Of a DNA stretch of 64,000 nt, positions 23,047 to 32,738 are shown one piece after another. The notes under the pieces are model-generated. The model saw only the letters and a program-made list of their open reading frames with translations. It was not told where the DNA came from and did no database searches. Position 1 is the first letter of the stretch, and each line of letters starts with the position of its first letter. Source of the stretch: Streptomyces chattanoogensis (GTDB lineage: Bacteria; Actinomycetota; Actinomycetes; Streptomycetales; Streptomycetaceae); assembly GCF_001294335.1 (NCBI RefSeq), contig NZ_LGKG01000112.1:248001-312000 (forward strand). Reading direction: 5' to 3'. The position numbers and the translations under genes were made by a program.

Positions 23047-25893
23047 CTACAGCCGCGGGTCCACCGGCTCGGACTCCAGCGCGAGCACCGCGAAAACCGC
23101 CTCGTGAACGCGCCACAGCGGTTCGCCGTCGGCCATCCGGTCGAGCGCCTCCAGGCCGAGCGCGTACTCGCGCAGGGCGAGCGAGCGCTTGTGGCCCAGA
23201 TGGCGGACCCGCAGGCGCCGCAGATTCTCCGGGCGGGTGTACTCCGGCCCGTAGATGATCCGCAGGTACTCGCGGCCGCGGCACTTGATGCCCGGCTGGA
23301 CGAGCCGGCCGTCCGCACCGCGCACCAGCGCCTCGAGCGGTTTGACCACCATGCCCTCACCTCCGTCCGCGGTGAGATCCAGCCACCAGGCGATACCGGC
23401 GGCGACCGACGCCTCGTCCGTGGTGTCGACGACGAGCCGGCGGGTCGGGGCGAGCAGCGCCGTACGGCCGCCGCCCGCCGGACCCTGGGCCCCGGCCGCC
23501 GCCTCCGCGTCTGCCCCTGTCTCCGCCTCCGCCTCCGCCTCGACAAGCCGGTCGATCATGGCGAGTTGTTCGGTGTGCGGCAGCCCGGCCAGGCTGCGGC
23601 CCTGTACGGCGAGGATCTGGAACGGGGCGAGGCGGATGCCCGCCAGCTCATCGGTCCGGGGCTCGGCGGTCCCGGCCTCCTCGCTCCGGAGCTCGCCCGT
23701 CCCGGCCCCCGCGGGCCGTTCCGCGCCGACGCGCCAGCAGTAGCGGCGGTACGCCTCCGTGAATGCGGCGGCGTCCGAGGCCCGGTCCCGCTGCCGGCCG
23801 AGCAGCGCCGATACGTCGACACCGCGCGCGGCCGCCGCCTCCAGCGCCCCGAGCGCCCCCGGGAACACCCCTGCGGACGCCGCGCCCACGGCCGCGTACT
23901 GCTTGCGCAGCAGTCCCGTCGCCTTCAGTGACCACGGCATCAACTCGGCGTCCAGCAGCAGCCAGTCGGTCTCCAGCTCCGCCCACAGCCCGGCACGCTC
24001 GGCACACTCGCGGACCCGCTGCAGAATGCGCTCGGCCGGCTCCGGGCTGTCGAAGAACGGCCGTCCCGTACGGGTGTAGAGCGCGCCCGATATGCCCTCC
24101 GGCACGCCGAAGCGCTCGCGGGCCGCGGCCTCGTCGCGGCAGACCAGGACCACCGCGCGGGAGCCCATGTGCTTCTCCTCGCACACCACCTCGCGCACCC
24201 CGTCCGCCCGGTAGGCGGCGAACGCCTCGGCCGGATGCTCCAAAAAGCCCTCATCGGCGGCTCCGCCACGGACCTCCTCCTTGGAGGTCGCGCAGGGCGC
24301 CATGGTCGGCGGGAGGTACGGCAGCAGCCTGGGGTCGATCGCGAAGCGGCTCATCACCTCCAGCGCCGCCGCGGCGTTCTCCTCCTTGACCGCGAGTCGG
24401 CCCATGTGGCGGGTCTCGACGATCCGCCGCCCCGCCACATCGTTCAGGTCCAGCGGACGGCCGTCCGCACCGCCGGGCGCCTCCGTGGCCAGCGGCTTCG
24501 CGGGCTCGTACCAGACCCTTTCCGCCGGTACGTCCACCAGCTCGCGCTCCGGCCAGCGCAGCGCGGTCATGGTGCCGCCGAAGACACAGCCGGTGTCGAG
24601 GCAGATGGTGTTGTTGAGCCAGGTGGCTCGCGGGGTGGGCGTGTGGCCGTAGACGACGGCGGCGCGGCCCCGGTAGTCCTCGGCCCACGGGTAGCGCACC
24701 GGCAGGCCGAACTCGTCGGTCTCGCCGGTCGTGTCGCCGTACAGCGCGAACGACCGCACCCGGCCTGACGTCCGGCCGTGGTACTTCTCCGGCAGTCCGG
24801 CGTGGCAGACCACCAGTCCGCCGCCGTCCAGGACGTAGTGGCTGACCAGGCCCTGGATGAACTCCGCGACCTCGGCGCGGAAGCTGTCGCCCTCCTTCTC
24901 CAGCTGCTCGACGGTCTCGGCGAGACCGTGGGTGTGCTGGACCTTGCGTCCCTTGAGGTAACGGCCGAGCTTGTTCTCGTGGTTCCCGGGCACGCACAGG
25001 GCGTGACCGGCCCCGACCATGCCCATGACCAGGCGCAGCACACCGGGGCTGTCCGGCCCGCGGTCGACGAGGTCCCCGACGAAGACGGCCGTACGGCCCT
25101 CCGGGTGCGCGGCGTCGACGGGCCGGCCGAGTGCGTCGCGCTCCAGGGCGTAGCCCAGCCGGCCGAGCAGGCTCTCCAGCTCGGAACGGCAGCCGTGGAT
25201 GTCGCCGATGATGTCGAACGGTCCGCTGAGGTGCCGCAGATCGTTGAACCGCCGCTCGGTGACGATCTCGGCGGCCTCGACCTCCTCCTGGCCGCGCAGG
25301 ATGTGCACCTTGCGGAAGCCCTCGCGCTCCAAGTGCCGCAGGGAACGGCGGAGTTCGCGCTGATGCCGCTGGATGACACGGCGCGGCAGCCCCGCCCGGT
25401 CGGCCCGCGCGGCATTGCGCGCGGCGCAGACGTGCTCGGGTACGTCGAGCACGATGGCGACCGGCAGGACGTCGTGCTCGCGGGCCAGCCGCACCAGCTG
25501 GGCGCGGGCCTCGGGCTGCACGTTGGTGGCGTCGACGACGGTCAGCCGGCCGGCCGCCAGCCGCTTGCCTGCGATGAAGTGCAGCACCTCGAACGCGTCG
25601 CCGCTGGCGCTCTGGTCGTTCTCGTCGTCGCTGACCAGTCCGCGGCAGAAGTCGGAGGAGAGGACCTCGGTCGGCCGGAAGTGGCGGGCGGCGAAGGTCG
25701 ACTTGCCGGACCCGGTGGCCCCGATCAGCACCACGAGCGACAGATCGGGCACGGCGAGCGTACGGGGCGACCGCTGGGGCCGGGGCTGCGGCCGCGGGTC
25801 GCCCTCCCGCTCGCGCCCGCTCCCCTGCGGGCCCTCGTGCGGGCGCTGCTTCTCGTCCTCGTGCTCGTACTCCGTACGGTCGGCGTCCGTCAT
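23047..25893 (-). CDS. pnkp: Polynucleotide kinase-phosphatase-ligase, RNA repair (bacterial Pnkp)
   Basis: 948 residues, three catalytic modules in order. The 5' kinase has P-loop GATGSGKST at 58-66. The metallophosphatase has GDIHG at 230-234, GDLVDRGP at 273-280, GNHE at 303-306, and later CHAGLP and YGHTP. The C-terminal ligase/adenylyltransferase has motif I EEKHMGSR with K574, and motifs such as [12 protein letters not shown] near 870. A Pro/Gln/Arg-rich N-terminal extension (about 45 residues) precedes the kinase. The enzyme heals and seals tRNA or other RNA broken by ribotoxins, working as a heterotetramer with Hen1. The start overlaps the hen1 stop by ATGA, so the two are translationally coupled. 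Confidence 0.95.
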   Translation of the reverse strand: MTDADRTEYEHEDEKQRPHEGPQGSGREREGDPRPQPRPQRSPRTLAVPDLSLVVLIGATGSGKSTFAARHFRPTEVLSSDFCRGLVSDDENDQSASGDAFEVLHFIAGKRLAAGRLTVVDATNVQPEARAQLVRLAREHDVLPVAIVLDVPEHVCAARNAARADRAGLPRRVIQRHQRELRRSLRHLEREGFRKVHILRGQEEVEAAEIVTERRFNDLRHLSGPFDIIGDIHGCRSELESLLGRLGYALERDALGRPVDAAHPEGRTAVFVGDLVDRGPDSPGVLRLVMGMVGAGHALCVPGNHENKLGRYLKGRKVQHTHGLAETVEQLEKEGDSFRAEVAEFIQGLVSHYVLDGGGLVVCHAGLPEKYHGRTSGRVRSFALYGDTTGETDEFGLPVRYPWAEDYRGRAAVVYGHTPTPRATWLNNTICLDTGCVFGGTMTALRWPERELVDVPAERVWYEPAKPLATEAPGGADGRPLDLNDVAGRRIVETRHMGRLAVKEENAAAALEVMSRFAIDPRLLPYLPPTMAPCATSKEEVRGGAADEGFLEHPAEAFAAYRADGVREVVCEEKHMGSRAVVLVCRDEAAARERFGVPEGISGALYTRTGRPFFDSPEPAERILQRVRECAERAGLWAELETDWLLLDAELMPWSLKATGLLRKQYAAVGAASAGVFPGALGALEAAAARGVDVSALLGRQRDRASDAAAFTEAYRRYCWRVGAERPAGAGTGELRSEEAGTAEPRTDELAGIRLAPFQILAVQGRSLAGLPHTEQLAMIDRLVEAEAEAETGADAEAAAGAQGPAGGGRTALLAPTRRLVVDTTDEASVAAGIAWWLDLTADGGEGMVVKPLEALVRGADGRLVQPGIKCRGREYLRIIYGPEYTRPENLRRLRVRHLGHKRSLALREYALGLEALDRMADGEPLWRVHEAVFAVLALESEPVDPRL

Positions 25894-27410
25894 GCCGCGG
25901 CCTCCTTCCCCTTCATCGAACCGCTACTACCGTCACTACTGCCACTGCCGGCACCACTGCCACTGCTGTCGTCACCGGACAGCCGGAAGTGGGCGAGCTG
26001 GGTGGGCGGCCCGACCTCGGGGTCCTCCGGGCCCACCGGGCCGAAGGCCACCGCATAGCCGTGCCGCGCTCCGACCTTCTCCGCCCACTGCCGGAACTCC
26101 TCCCGGGTCCACTCGAAGCGGTGGTCCGCGTGGCGTACGTGGCCGGCCGGCAGCGACTCCCAGCGCACGTTGTACTCGACGTTCGGCGTCGTCACCACGA
26201 CCGACCGGGGCCGGGCCGCCCCGAACACCGCGTACTCCAGCGCCGGCAGCCTCGCCGGGTCCACATGCTCGACGACCTCGCTCAGCACCACCGCGTCATA
26301 GCCGTTGAGCCTGCTGTCGGTGTACGCCAGCGACCCCTGTACAAGCCGTACCCGGTCCGACTGCCGCTCGGACATCCGGTCCAGCCGCAGCCGGCGACGC
26401 GCCTCGTGCAGCGCCCGCATCGACACATCCACCCCGACGATCTCGGTGAACTGCCGCTCCTTGAGCAGCGCACCGACCAACTGCCCCTGTCCGCAGCCCA
26501 GGTCGAGCACCCGCGCCGCCCCGGCCGCGCGCAGCTCCGCCAGGATCGCCTCCCGCCGCTGTACGGCGAGCGGTACGGGTTTCTGCTCGGTGTCCACCTC
26601 CTCGTCCACCGCGTTGTCGAGGTCCTCGGCGGCGGCATCGTCGGACTCGGCCAGCCGCTCCAGCTCCAGCCGCTCCATGGCCCGGCGGGTCAGTGCCGAG
26701 CGCCGTGCCAGGTAGCGGCCGACGATCACCCGCTGCTGCGGGTGGTCCTCGAGCCAGCCCTCACCGGCCCGCAGCAGCTTGTCGACCTCGTCGGGCGCGA
26801 TCCAGTAGTGCTTGGCGTCATCCAGGACCGGCAGCAGCACATACAGATGCCGCAGCGCCTCGGCGAGCCTGCACTCCCCCTCCAGTACCAGCCGGACGTA
26901 GCGCGAGTCGCCCCATTCCGGGAACGTCTCGTCCAGCGGCAACGGCTCGGCCAGCACCGTCCAGCCCAGCGGCTGGAACAGCGTGCGCACCAGCTCCGCA
27001 CCGCCCCGGGCAGGCAGCACCGGCACCTCGATCCGCAGGGGCATCGCCCGCTCGGGCAGCTCCGGACGCGCCTTGCACTGCCCCTTCATCGCACTGCCGA
27101 AGACGCTGCTCAGCGCCACCGCGAGCAGCGAGGACGCCGCGTACGGACGGTCGTTGACGTACTGACCGAGCGCCGAATCCGGAGCGCCCCCGCGGCCCTT
27201 CCCCTTGGCCCGGCGTACCAGGGCGATGGGGTCGACCTCCAGCAGCAGCGCCGCCGTGCACCGCCCTGTATCGGCCTCCGGGTAGACGACATGGGCGACG
27301 CCGTACGCCGTCGAGAACTGCTGGGCGTTGTCGGGATGCTTGTGCAGCAGGAATCCGAGGTCGGTCGCGGGACGGTCGGCGCTGCCGGTGGCGGTTATCG
27401 TCAGGAACAC
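25890..27410 (-). CDS. hen1: 3' terminal RNA ribose 2'-O-methyltransferase Hen1
   Basis: 506 residues from GTG 27410. The N-terminal half (about 1-245) is the bacterial-specific domain that partners and activates Pnkp ligase (MFLTITATGS, QYVNDRPYAASSLLAVALS). The methyltransferase (about 280-470) has VLDLGCGQGQ at 301-310 and the Hen1 metal ligands E378, E381, H382 (SEVVEHVD) and H430 (DHRFEWTREEF). It methylates the 2'-OH at the 3' break end so the repaired RNA resists re-cleavage. The C-terminus is a Ser/Gly repeat encoded by a (act/acc)n tract. No Shine-Dalgarno is evident; GATACT at 27418-27423 (minus strand) would place transcription start at the GTG, suggesting a leaderless mRNA. Confidence 0.95.
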   Translation of the reverse strand: MFLTITATGSADRPATDLGFLLHKHPDNAQQFSTAYGVAHVVYPEADTGRCTAALLLEVDPIALVRRAKGKGRGGAPDSALGQYVNDRPYAASSLLAVALSSVFGSAMKGQCKARPELPERAMPLRIEVPVLPARGGAELVRTLFQPLGWTVLAEPLPLDETFPEWGDSRYVRLVLEGECRLAEALRHLYVLLPVLDDAKHYWIAPDEVDKLLRAGEGWLEDHPQQRVIVGRYLARRSALTRRAMERLELERLAESDDAAAEDLDNAVDEEVDTEQKPVPLAVQRREAILAELRAAGAARVLDLGCGQGQLVGALLKERQFTEIVGVDVSMRALHEARRRLRLDRMSERQSDRVRLVQGSLAYTDSRLNGYDAVVLSEVVEHVDPARLPALEYAVFGAARPRSVVVTTPNVEYNVRWESLPAGHVRHADHRFEWTREEFRQWAEKVGARHGYAVAFGPVGPEDPEVGPPTQLAHFRLSGDDSSGSGAGSGSSDGSSGSMKGKEAAA

Positions 27411-27494
27411 GCATCTGAGTATCGCTGCGTGTGCTCCGATCCCCCACCTGTTTTTCCCGCTGCGCCGGCCCGCGACCGCGCCCGGAATCCGGCG

Positions 27495-28418
27495 TCAGCT
27501 CAGCTGCGACTGCACCTGCGAGGAGATCAGCTCCAGGTGATCCAGGTCGTCGAGGTCCAGCATCTGCAGATAGATCCGGGACGCGCCGATGGCGGCGTAC
27601 CGGCCGATCTTGTCCACGACCTCGGCGGGCGAGCCCGCGAGGCCGTTGGCCTTCAGTTCGTCCACCTCCCGTCCGATGGCCGCGGCTCGCCGCGCCACCT
27701 CCGCATCGTCCTTGCCGACGCAGACCACCAGGGCGTTGGAGTACACCAGGTCGTCCCCCTTCCGCCCGATGGCTTCGGCGGCCGCCCGCACCCGTGCGAA
27801 CTGGCGCTCACTGTCGTCGAGCGAGGCGAAGGGAATGTTGAACTCGTCGGCGTACTGCGCCGCCAGCCTCGGCGTACGCGTCGCGCCGTGCCCGCCGACC
27901 AGGACCGGTACCTTGCCCTGGGCGGGCTTGGGCAGCGCGGGCGAGTTCTCCAGCCGGTAGTGGTTGCCGTCGTAGGAAAACTCCTTTCCTTCCTCGGTGG
28001 CCCACAGGCCGGTGATGATCTCCAACTGCTCTTCCAGGCGGGCGAACTTCTCCTTGGGGAACGGAATGCCGTACGCCCGGTGCTCCTCCTCGAACCACCC
28101 CGCCCCGAGGCCGAGCTCGACCCGGCCGCCGGACATCTGGTCGACCTGCGCCACCTGGATGGCCAGCACTCCCGGGAAACGGAAGGTGCCCGCCGTCATC
28201 AGGGTGCCGAGGCGGATGCGCCGGGTCTCGCGGGCCAGGCCGGCCAGCGTGATCCAGGCGTCCGTCGGGCCGGGCAGCCCGTCGGCGTTACCCATCCGCA
28301 GATAGTGGTCGGACCGGAAGAACGCGTCGAAACCGAGGTCCTCGGTGGCTTTGGCGACGGTGAGAAGAGTGTCGTAGGAAGCGCCTTGCTGGGGCTCTGT
28401 GAAGATTCGTAGGTCCAT
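27495..28418 (-). CDS. LLM class F420-dependent oxidoreductase
   Basis: 307 residues from ATG 28418, just after GGAGG. Luciferase-like TIM barrel: MDLRIFTEPQQG, FFRSDHYLRMG (about 33-43), TLMTAGTFRFPGVLAIQVAQVDQMSGGRV (two parts, about 75-105), LGLGAGWFEEEHRAYG, PVLVGGHGATRTPRLAAQYADEFN. These match the F420-binding subgroup common in actinobacteria rather than FMN-dependent bacterial luciferase. Hydride transfer from reduced F420 to an unknown substrate is inferred. Monocistronic on the minus strand. Confidence 0.9.
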   Translation of the reverse strand: MDLRIFTEPQQGASYDTLLTVAKATEDLGFDAFFRSDHYLRMGNADGLPGPTDAWITLAGLARETRRIRLGTLMTAGTFRFPGVLAIQVAQVDQMSGGRVELGLGAGWFEEEHRAYGIPFPKEKFARLEEQLEIITGLWATEEGKEFSYDGNHYRLENSPALPKPAQGKVPVLVGGHGATRTPRLAAQYADEFNIPFASLDDSERQFARVRAAAEAIGRKGDDLVYSNALVVCVGKDDAEVARRAAAIGREVDELKANGLAGSPAEVVDKIGRYAAIGASRIYLQMLDLDDLDHLELISSQVQSQLS

Positions 28419-28760
28419 ACCTCCATCCTGCACGCTCGACGGCGGGCCAACCGTCGGAGCGAGCCGATGCACCGGGTCGGGTCATCTCCGGCCCGGCACG
28501 GGCCCGCCGACGGCGGCGATTTGGGGGCCGTGCACGGTCGCGAGGGCAGTTGCTGCGGAAGCCGGTACGGCCGGGCAGCAGCCATGGCGGCAGCGGTGAC
28601 GGTGCGGAGACGGCCGGGGCCGCCTCGGGCGGGGGCGACTCGGGTGAGGGCGACTCGGGTGGGGGTGCAGAAGTCGGGTACGGGACGGTTCGGCAACGGC
28701 TGGCGTGCCACTGCGGGGAGGCACCCCGCGTCGGCGCGCTCCGGGTACGCCCGTGGTACG
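28419..28760. other. Gene-free region with short direct repeats
   Basis: 342 bp between two minus-strand genes. A 15-bp direct repeat (gggcgactcgggtga then gggcgactcgggtgg) occupies 28633-28662. No coding frame with convincing codon use or homology is seen. Confidence 0.55.
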
Positions 28761-29216
28761 TCAGGCGAGGTTCCGTTCGCGCGCCTCCAGCTTTTCCAGT
28801 ATTCCGGCCACGTGGTCCCTCGACTCATCGGCCGTGTCCATGGCCTCGACGCAGGTCCAGTACATCCCCTCCTCATCCGCCGAACACACCACACTCACCA
28901 GTGCCTCGCAGACCTCTTGCAGCAGCCGGCCCAGGCCGGTCAGAGCGGCCTTGGCATCGCGCACTTCGGACAGTTGCGCCGCCCGCAGCCCGTCGGTGGC
29001 CGGCGCCTGGCACAGCAGTCCCCCGCTGAACCGCCCGCCGGCGTCACCCAACCCCCGGGCTCTGGACCGCACTTCATACGGCCCCACTATCGCGAGATGG
29101 CTGCCTATCGCTTCCGCCAAGGCTTGTGCCTGCCACGCCTCGACCACCACGTCCTCAACCGTGCTCGCCTGCGCCAGACCGCGCCGACTGGCCGCGATGA
29201 TCAGCACCGCGTCCAT
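28761..29216 (-). CDS. Conserved hypothetical helical protein (DUF6099-like)
   Basis: 151 residues, start ATG 29216 with AAAGGAGG. Almost entirely alpha-helical; EAWQAQALAEAIGSHLAIVG (about 27-46) and the C-terminal YWTCVEAMDTADESRDHVAGIL look conserved, and the protein resembles a family found in Streptomyces near cell-division and housekeeping genes (I recall it as DUF6099, unverified). No signal peptide, membrane helix or catalytic motif. Three cysteines are spread through the chain. Monocistronic. Function unknown. Confidence 0.7.
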   Translation of the reverse strand: MDAVLIIAASRRGLAQASTVEDVVVEAWQAQALAEAIGSHLAIVGPYEVRSRARGLGDAGGRFSGGLLCQAPATDGLRAAQLSEVRDAKAALTGLGRLLQEVCEALVSVVCSADEEGMYWTCVEAMDTADESRDHVAGILEKLEARERNLA

Positions 29217-29576
29217 CCGCGCCCCCTCCTTTCCTCATCACTTGCCTTCACCCCGCACTCTGTCCACTACCCAGAGTGAGGGCGAACACCCGAAAACGCC
29301 AGAGGATTTCGCAAATCTGTGGACAAGCAAGGCGCTGTGGAAAGATCGATGACTCCAAAGAGTGACGAACGGTGCGCCCAGCCCCGCTCCTACCCCTCGA
29401 GCCGCCCTGCCCCCGTCAACAACACTGCCATCTCAAGGCACTTGAAACTTCGACGACACTCCTGCCACGCCGATCGACGTGATTCTCCTCGATCGCCCCG
29501 CGGCACGCGAAGGGGAGGAGAGGGGCAGAAGCAGGGAGAAGGAAGGTCCCCCGCCGCTCCTCCTCCCCCCGCCCCT
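29217..29576. other. Intergenic region
   Basis: 360 bp between minus-strand genes. It contains a relatively AT-rich stretch (29295-29350), the probable promoter of the helical-protein gene. No additional gene supported. Confidence 0.5.
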
Positions 29577-29993
29577 TCACTCCTCCTGCGGCCGGTCCGG
29601 CCGGTCCGGCCGGTCCGGGCGTTCCGGGTGGTCCGGGCGTTCCGGGTGGTCCGACCGGTTCAGGCGGTTCGGGCGGACCGGCGGAAAGCGCGACTCATTG
29701 CGCTCGATCTTCGCGGCGAGCGCGGTCAGCGCATCGATCCCCAGCGCCTCACAGAACTGCAGCAGATACGCCAGCACATCCGCGACCTCGTCCTCGACCC
29801 GGCCGGCCGCCTTCGGGTCGGACATCACCGTCGACGATTCCTCGGGCGTCAACCACTGGAAGATCTCGACGAGTTCGGCGGCCTCGACGCTGAGCGCCGC
29901 GGCCAGGTTCTTGGGCGTGTGGTACTGCTGCCAGTCCCGGGCGGCCGCGAATTCGGCCAGCCGTCGCTGGAGGGCATGAAGATCGTCGCTCAT
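29577..29993 (-). CDS. MazG-like nucleotide pyrophosphohydrolase
   Basis: 138 residues from ATG 29993. All-alpha NTP pyrophosphatase (RS21-C6/dCTPase type): WQQYHTPKNLAAALSVEAAELVEIFQW (in parts, about 20-46) with the metal-binding E-x2-E of helix 1, and DEVADVLAYLLQF (about 68-80) with the E-x2-D of helix 2. It would hydrolyse non-canonical dNTPs to dNMP and PPi. The C-terminal tail is an RPD/RPE repeat encoded by a 9-bp tandem repeat. The start overlaps the stop of the upstream ATPase gene (ATGA), so the two are co-translated. Confidence 0.9.
   Translation of the reverse strand: MSDDLHALQRRLAEFAAARDWQQYHTPKNLAAALSVEAAELVEIFQWLTPEESSTVMSDPKAAGRVEDEVADVLAYLLQFCEALGIDALTALAAKIERNESRFPPVRPNRLNRSDHPERPDHPERPDRPDRPDRPQEE
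29589..29676. repeat. 9-bp tandem repeat encoding RPD/RPE tail
   Basis: About ten degenerate units of ggccggtcc/gggcgttcc/gggtggtcc in the 3' end of the MazG-like gene. It encodes the PERPDHPERPDRPDRPDRP tail; unit number is expected to vary between strains. Confidence 0.8.
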
Positions 29994-31399
29994 ACCCCTA
30001 GGTGTAGCACCTGCACGCCGGGCAGCCCCTCGGCGACCGTCTGGTCCTGTACCGCCCCCAGCAGCCGGACGTGCCCGCGCCGGGTCATCCGTGCGGCGAG
30101 CGACAGCAGCTCGCGCGCCTGCCTGCGGTCCATGCAGCGGTCCAGCCCGTCCGCCATGACCGTCAGCTGCTGCTGGGCCGACGGAATCTCCCCCGCCGGA
30201 TCCATCGCCAGCACTCCGGGCCCGGTGAGCAGCACCAGCGCCAGCGCGAGAAACCGCAGCTCGCCGTCGCCGAGCTGTTCGACGGGCATCATCCCGAGCG
30301 CACCGCGGTCGACCAGGGCCTGCAGTCCGTCCGTGGCAGGCGGTGCCTGCGTCCCGACCGGCCCCGGGGCGGTACGCGTCGCCACGCCGCCTTGCGCACC
30401 CCGGCTCTGGCCCCCGCCCCGCGGCCCCGGTGCCGCCCCGCGCCCGGCCGGCCGCTCCCCGGCACCGGGAGCGGACACCTCGTCGGCGGCCTTCACCTCT
30501 CGCGGAACCGCATGCAGCCCGTCGACGGGACCCGCGCAGGCCTCCCGTACCGCCGCCACCAGGAGCGCATGCCGCCGGGTGCACTCGCGGCTCGTACGGT
30601 CCAGCACCGCCGGGAGGTTCTCGCAGGCGGGCCGGAGCCGCCCCTCGTCCGCGTCCCGGGTCCAGCCGCCGGCCGCGCCGCCCCGCGTGCCCGCCCGCCC
30701 CTTGGAGCCCGCGCCCCCGCTCCCCGCACCCGCCTTGCCCCCGCCGGACCCCGGGGACGCCGCCCTTCCCGCCTCCCGCATGGCCTCGGGCCGGGGATCG
30801 CAGGCGAAGACCGACCGCAGCGCGACCACGACCTGCTCCGCCGCGGCCAGGACCAGCTGCTGCCCGGCCGTCTTGCCCGCGACGCGCAGCGGCAGGAGGG
30901 AGGTGGCCAGCCGGTCGTCGGGCAGCGGGGCGCGGGTCACCGGTGTTGCGCCGGCCGTGTGCCAGGCCGCCTGGACGGCACGGCGGGCCGGATCGGTGAG
31001 TGCCGTGGTGAGCAGCGTCTCGCCGCCGCCGGTCAACCGCTCACCGACGATGCGGAGTTCGGGTTCGGCCTGGACGGCGAGGTCGAGGCTGACGGGGCCG
31101 GCCGGGCCGTCGACCGTGCAGCCGATGCGGAAGCCGCGCCGCCCCTGCCCGTCGGGGCGCGCCCCCGCCGGAATGCACGCCGCCGGATCGCCCGCCACCG
31201 CCCCGACGGCCCGCGCCAGCGGCTCTCCGCTGCCGAGCCGGGAGAGGATCTCGTACGCCTGCAGCGCGCTGGACTTGCCGCTGCCGCTGGCGCCGGTCAG
31301 CAGGGTCAGCGGGCCGATCGGCAGGGTGACGCCGCGGTGCGTCTTGAAGGCGGAGAGGCGTAATTCGGTGACCGCCGGACGCGCGCTGTCGGTATTCAT
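29990..31399 (-). CDS. AAA/ABC-type ATP-binding protein (RecF/OLD-like head domain)
   Basis: 469 residues. Walker A GASGSGKSSALQ (about 36-47) follows LRLSAFKTHRGVTLPIGPLTLL, the typical entry strand of SMC/RecF-like ATPases. A signature/Walker B-like region lies near the end: LGDGELRFLALALVLLTGPGVLAMDPAGEIPSAQQ (split; DPAGE where SMC proteins have DEPE-type acids). A long Gly/Ala/Arg-rich low-complexity insert (about 210-345) replaces a coiled coil. It is the first gene of a pair with the MazG-like hydrolase. Role unknown; a nucleic acid or nucleotide stress function would fit. Confidence 0.8.
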   Translation of the reverse strand: MNTDSARPAVTELRLSAFKTHRGVTLPIGPLTLLTGASGSGKSSALQAYEILSRLGSGEPLARAVGAVAGDPAACIPAGARPDGQGRRGFRIGCTVDGPAGPVSLDLAVQAEPELRIVGERLTGGGETLLTTALTDPARRAVQAAWHTAGATPVTRAPLPDDRLATSLLPLRVAGKTAGQQLVLAAAEQVVVALRSVFACDPRPEAMREAGRAASPGSGGGKAGAGSGGAGSKGRAGTRGGAAGGWTRDADEGRLRPACENLPAVLDRTSRECTRRHALLVAAVREACAGPVDGLHAVPREVKAADEVSAPGAGERPAGRGAAPGPRGGGQSRGAQGGVATRTAPGPVGTQAPPATDGLQALVDRGALGMMPVEQLGDGELRFLALALVLLTGPGVLAMDPAGEIPSAQQQLTVMADGLDRCMDRRQARELLSLAARMTRRGHVRLLGAVQDQTVAEGLPGVQVLHLGV

Positions 31400-31454
31400 G
31401 CAGGGACGCTATGCAGCGGCCCGCACGGAGAACCGTTACGCCCAACAGCTCTTC

Positions 31455-31844
31455 CTACGAATGGGGGACGGCTCCGGCGGCCGGTTCGGCGACCTCGGTA
31501 CCGATCGGCGCGAGCAGGAAGACATTGGTGTCGACCCGGTGCATCCCGCTGCCGAGGCCGAAGACGACGCCGCTGGAGAAGTCGAGGATGCGTTTGGCGA
31601 CGTCGGTGTCGGCGCTGCTGAGGTCCAGCAGAACCGGGATCTGCGCCATGAGGTACTCCGCCACCTCGCGCGCGTCCGCGAAGGTCTGGACGCGGATCAC
31701 CATGAACCGCCGCTTCTCCTCCGTCGGTTCGTCCTCGGGCAGGGCGCGGTGGTCCGGCCAGGAGGGCCATTCACTGCTGCTGCGGAGCGGGACGACCTCG
31801 GCGAGCCCTTCCCACTGCTCGTCGGTGGCATCGGGGCCGTTCAC
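31455..31844 (-). CDS. SepF-like cell division protein (SflA/SflB type)
   Basis: 129 residues. The C-terminal half (about 47-120) is a SepF domain: FMVIRVQTFADAREVAEYLMAQIPVLLDLSSADTDVAKRILDFSSGVVFGL in consecutive segments, matching the SepF RILDF and G-x-GLG pattern. The N-terminus is acidic and lacks the clear membrane-binding amphipathic helix of SepF. Streptomycetes have one SepF that anchors FtsZ plus SepF-like paralogues that modulate Z-ring or polar growth; the short length suggests such a paralogue. Divergent from the ECF/Ada locus across 306 bp. Confidence 0.85.
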   Translation of the reverse strand: MNGPDATDEQWEGLAEVVPLRSSSEWPSWPDHRALPEDEPTEEKRRFMVIRVQTFADAREVAEYLMAQIPVLLDLSSADTDVAKRILDFSSGVVFGLGSGMHRVDTNVFLLAPIGTEVAEPAAGAVPHS

Positions 31845-32150
31845 CGAATCACCTCACTCAGAGGGGGGCTGACTGTCTGCGGAATCTGCATCGGTATCTG
31901 CATCGCGCGGATTCTACCGATAAACACACAAACCTCGTGGGACGCGACACACGCGGCGTCATCTCCCCGTCCATCCTGCACCATGGCTCCTGACCTGTGC
32001 CGACAGCCTCGGCGGTTGGTGCGTCGAGTCTGTGTGTGCCCGTTCATCCGATGTTGTGAGGGGTACGGGTTCCGGTGCGGCGGCGCCGCGCAGCCGGGCC
32101 CTCCGCTCGCCGATGCAACCATCCCAGGCCCCGCGGTGTTTTTGTGAGTG
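31845..32150. other. Divergent region between sepF-like and ECF sigma genes
   Basis: 306 bp. It includes the 12-bp direct repeat tctgcatcggta/tctgcatcgcgc near 31885-31910, and GCAACC (32115-32120) about 30 bp before the sigma gene, which resembles some ECF -35 elements without a clear -10. No gene supported. Confidence 0.5.
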
Positions 32151-32738
32151 ATGGACGAGACAGCCGAGCCACTCCCCGAACGCATGGCGACGGATCTGGA
32201 CGACGGTTTCACGGAACTGGTCCGGGTCCACGCCTCAGCGGTCCATGCCTTCTTGCTCCGGGTGACGGGAAACGCCGCGGAGGCGGATGACTTGGGCCAG
32301 GAGACCTTCCTGCGTGCCTATACGGCGCTGCAGGGATACTCCGCGGAACGGCGCAGTGCGCTGCGCCCCCGTGCGTGGCTGATGACGATCGCCACGAACG
32401 TGTGGCGCAACCATGTGCGCACCTGCATCCGCAGACCCGTCGCCGCGGCTCCCGTGGAGGAATCCTGCGAGAGCTGGCCGGACGAGGGGCCGGGACCGCA
32501 GGAGCATGCGGAGACGGCCGCCGACCGGGCCCTGCTGGTCGCGGCGCTCGCTCGATTACCCGAGCGGGCCCGGGTGGCGGTGGTGCTCCGGCATGTGGTC
32601 GGGATGAGCTACGCCGAAGTGGCCGAGGTGCAGGGATGCCCGGTCGGTACGGTCAAGGCTCAGGTATCGAGAGGGCTGAGCGTCCTGCGTGAATTGCTGG
32701 AACCAGAAGTCGCGTTGCTGAGGGAGGTGACGATGTGA
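32151..32738 (+). CDS. ECF RNA polymerase sigma factor partnered with Ada-type protein
   Basis: 195 residues from ATG 32151 (a GTG sits one codon earlier). Sigma region 2 at about 20-88 (FTELVRVHASAVHAFLLRVTGN, DDLGQETFLRAYTAL, RPRAWLMTIATNVWRNHVR) and region 4 at about 120-175 (LPERARVAVVLRHVVGMSYAEVAEVQGCPVGTVKAQVSRGL, in two runs). There is no C-terminal extension. The stop codon overlaps the GTG start of the next gene, which encodes an OGT-like/Ada zinc-domain fusion instead of an ordinary anti-sigma factor. This coupling suggests the sigma factor is controlled by DNA alkylation sensing. Confidence 0.92.
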   Translation: MDETAEPLPERMATDLDDGFTELVRVHASAVHAFLLRVTGNAAEADDLGQETFLRAYTALQGYSAERRSALRPRAWLMTIATNVWRNHVRTCIRRPVAAAPVEESCESWPDEGPGPQEHAETAADRALLVAALARLPERARVAVVLRHVVGMSYAEVAEVQGCPVGTVKAQVSRGLSVLRELLEPEVALLREVTM

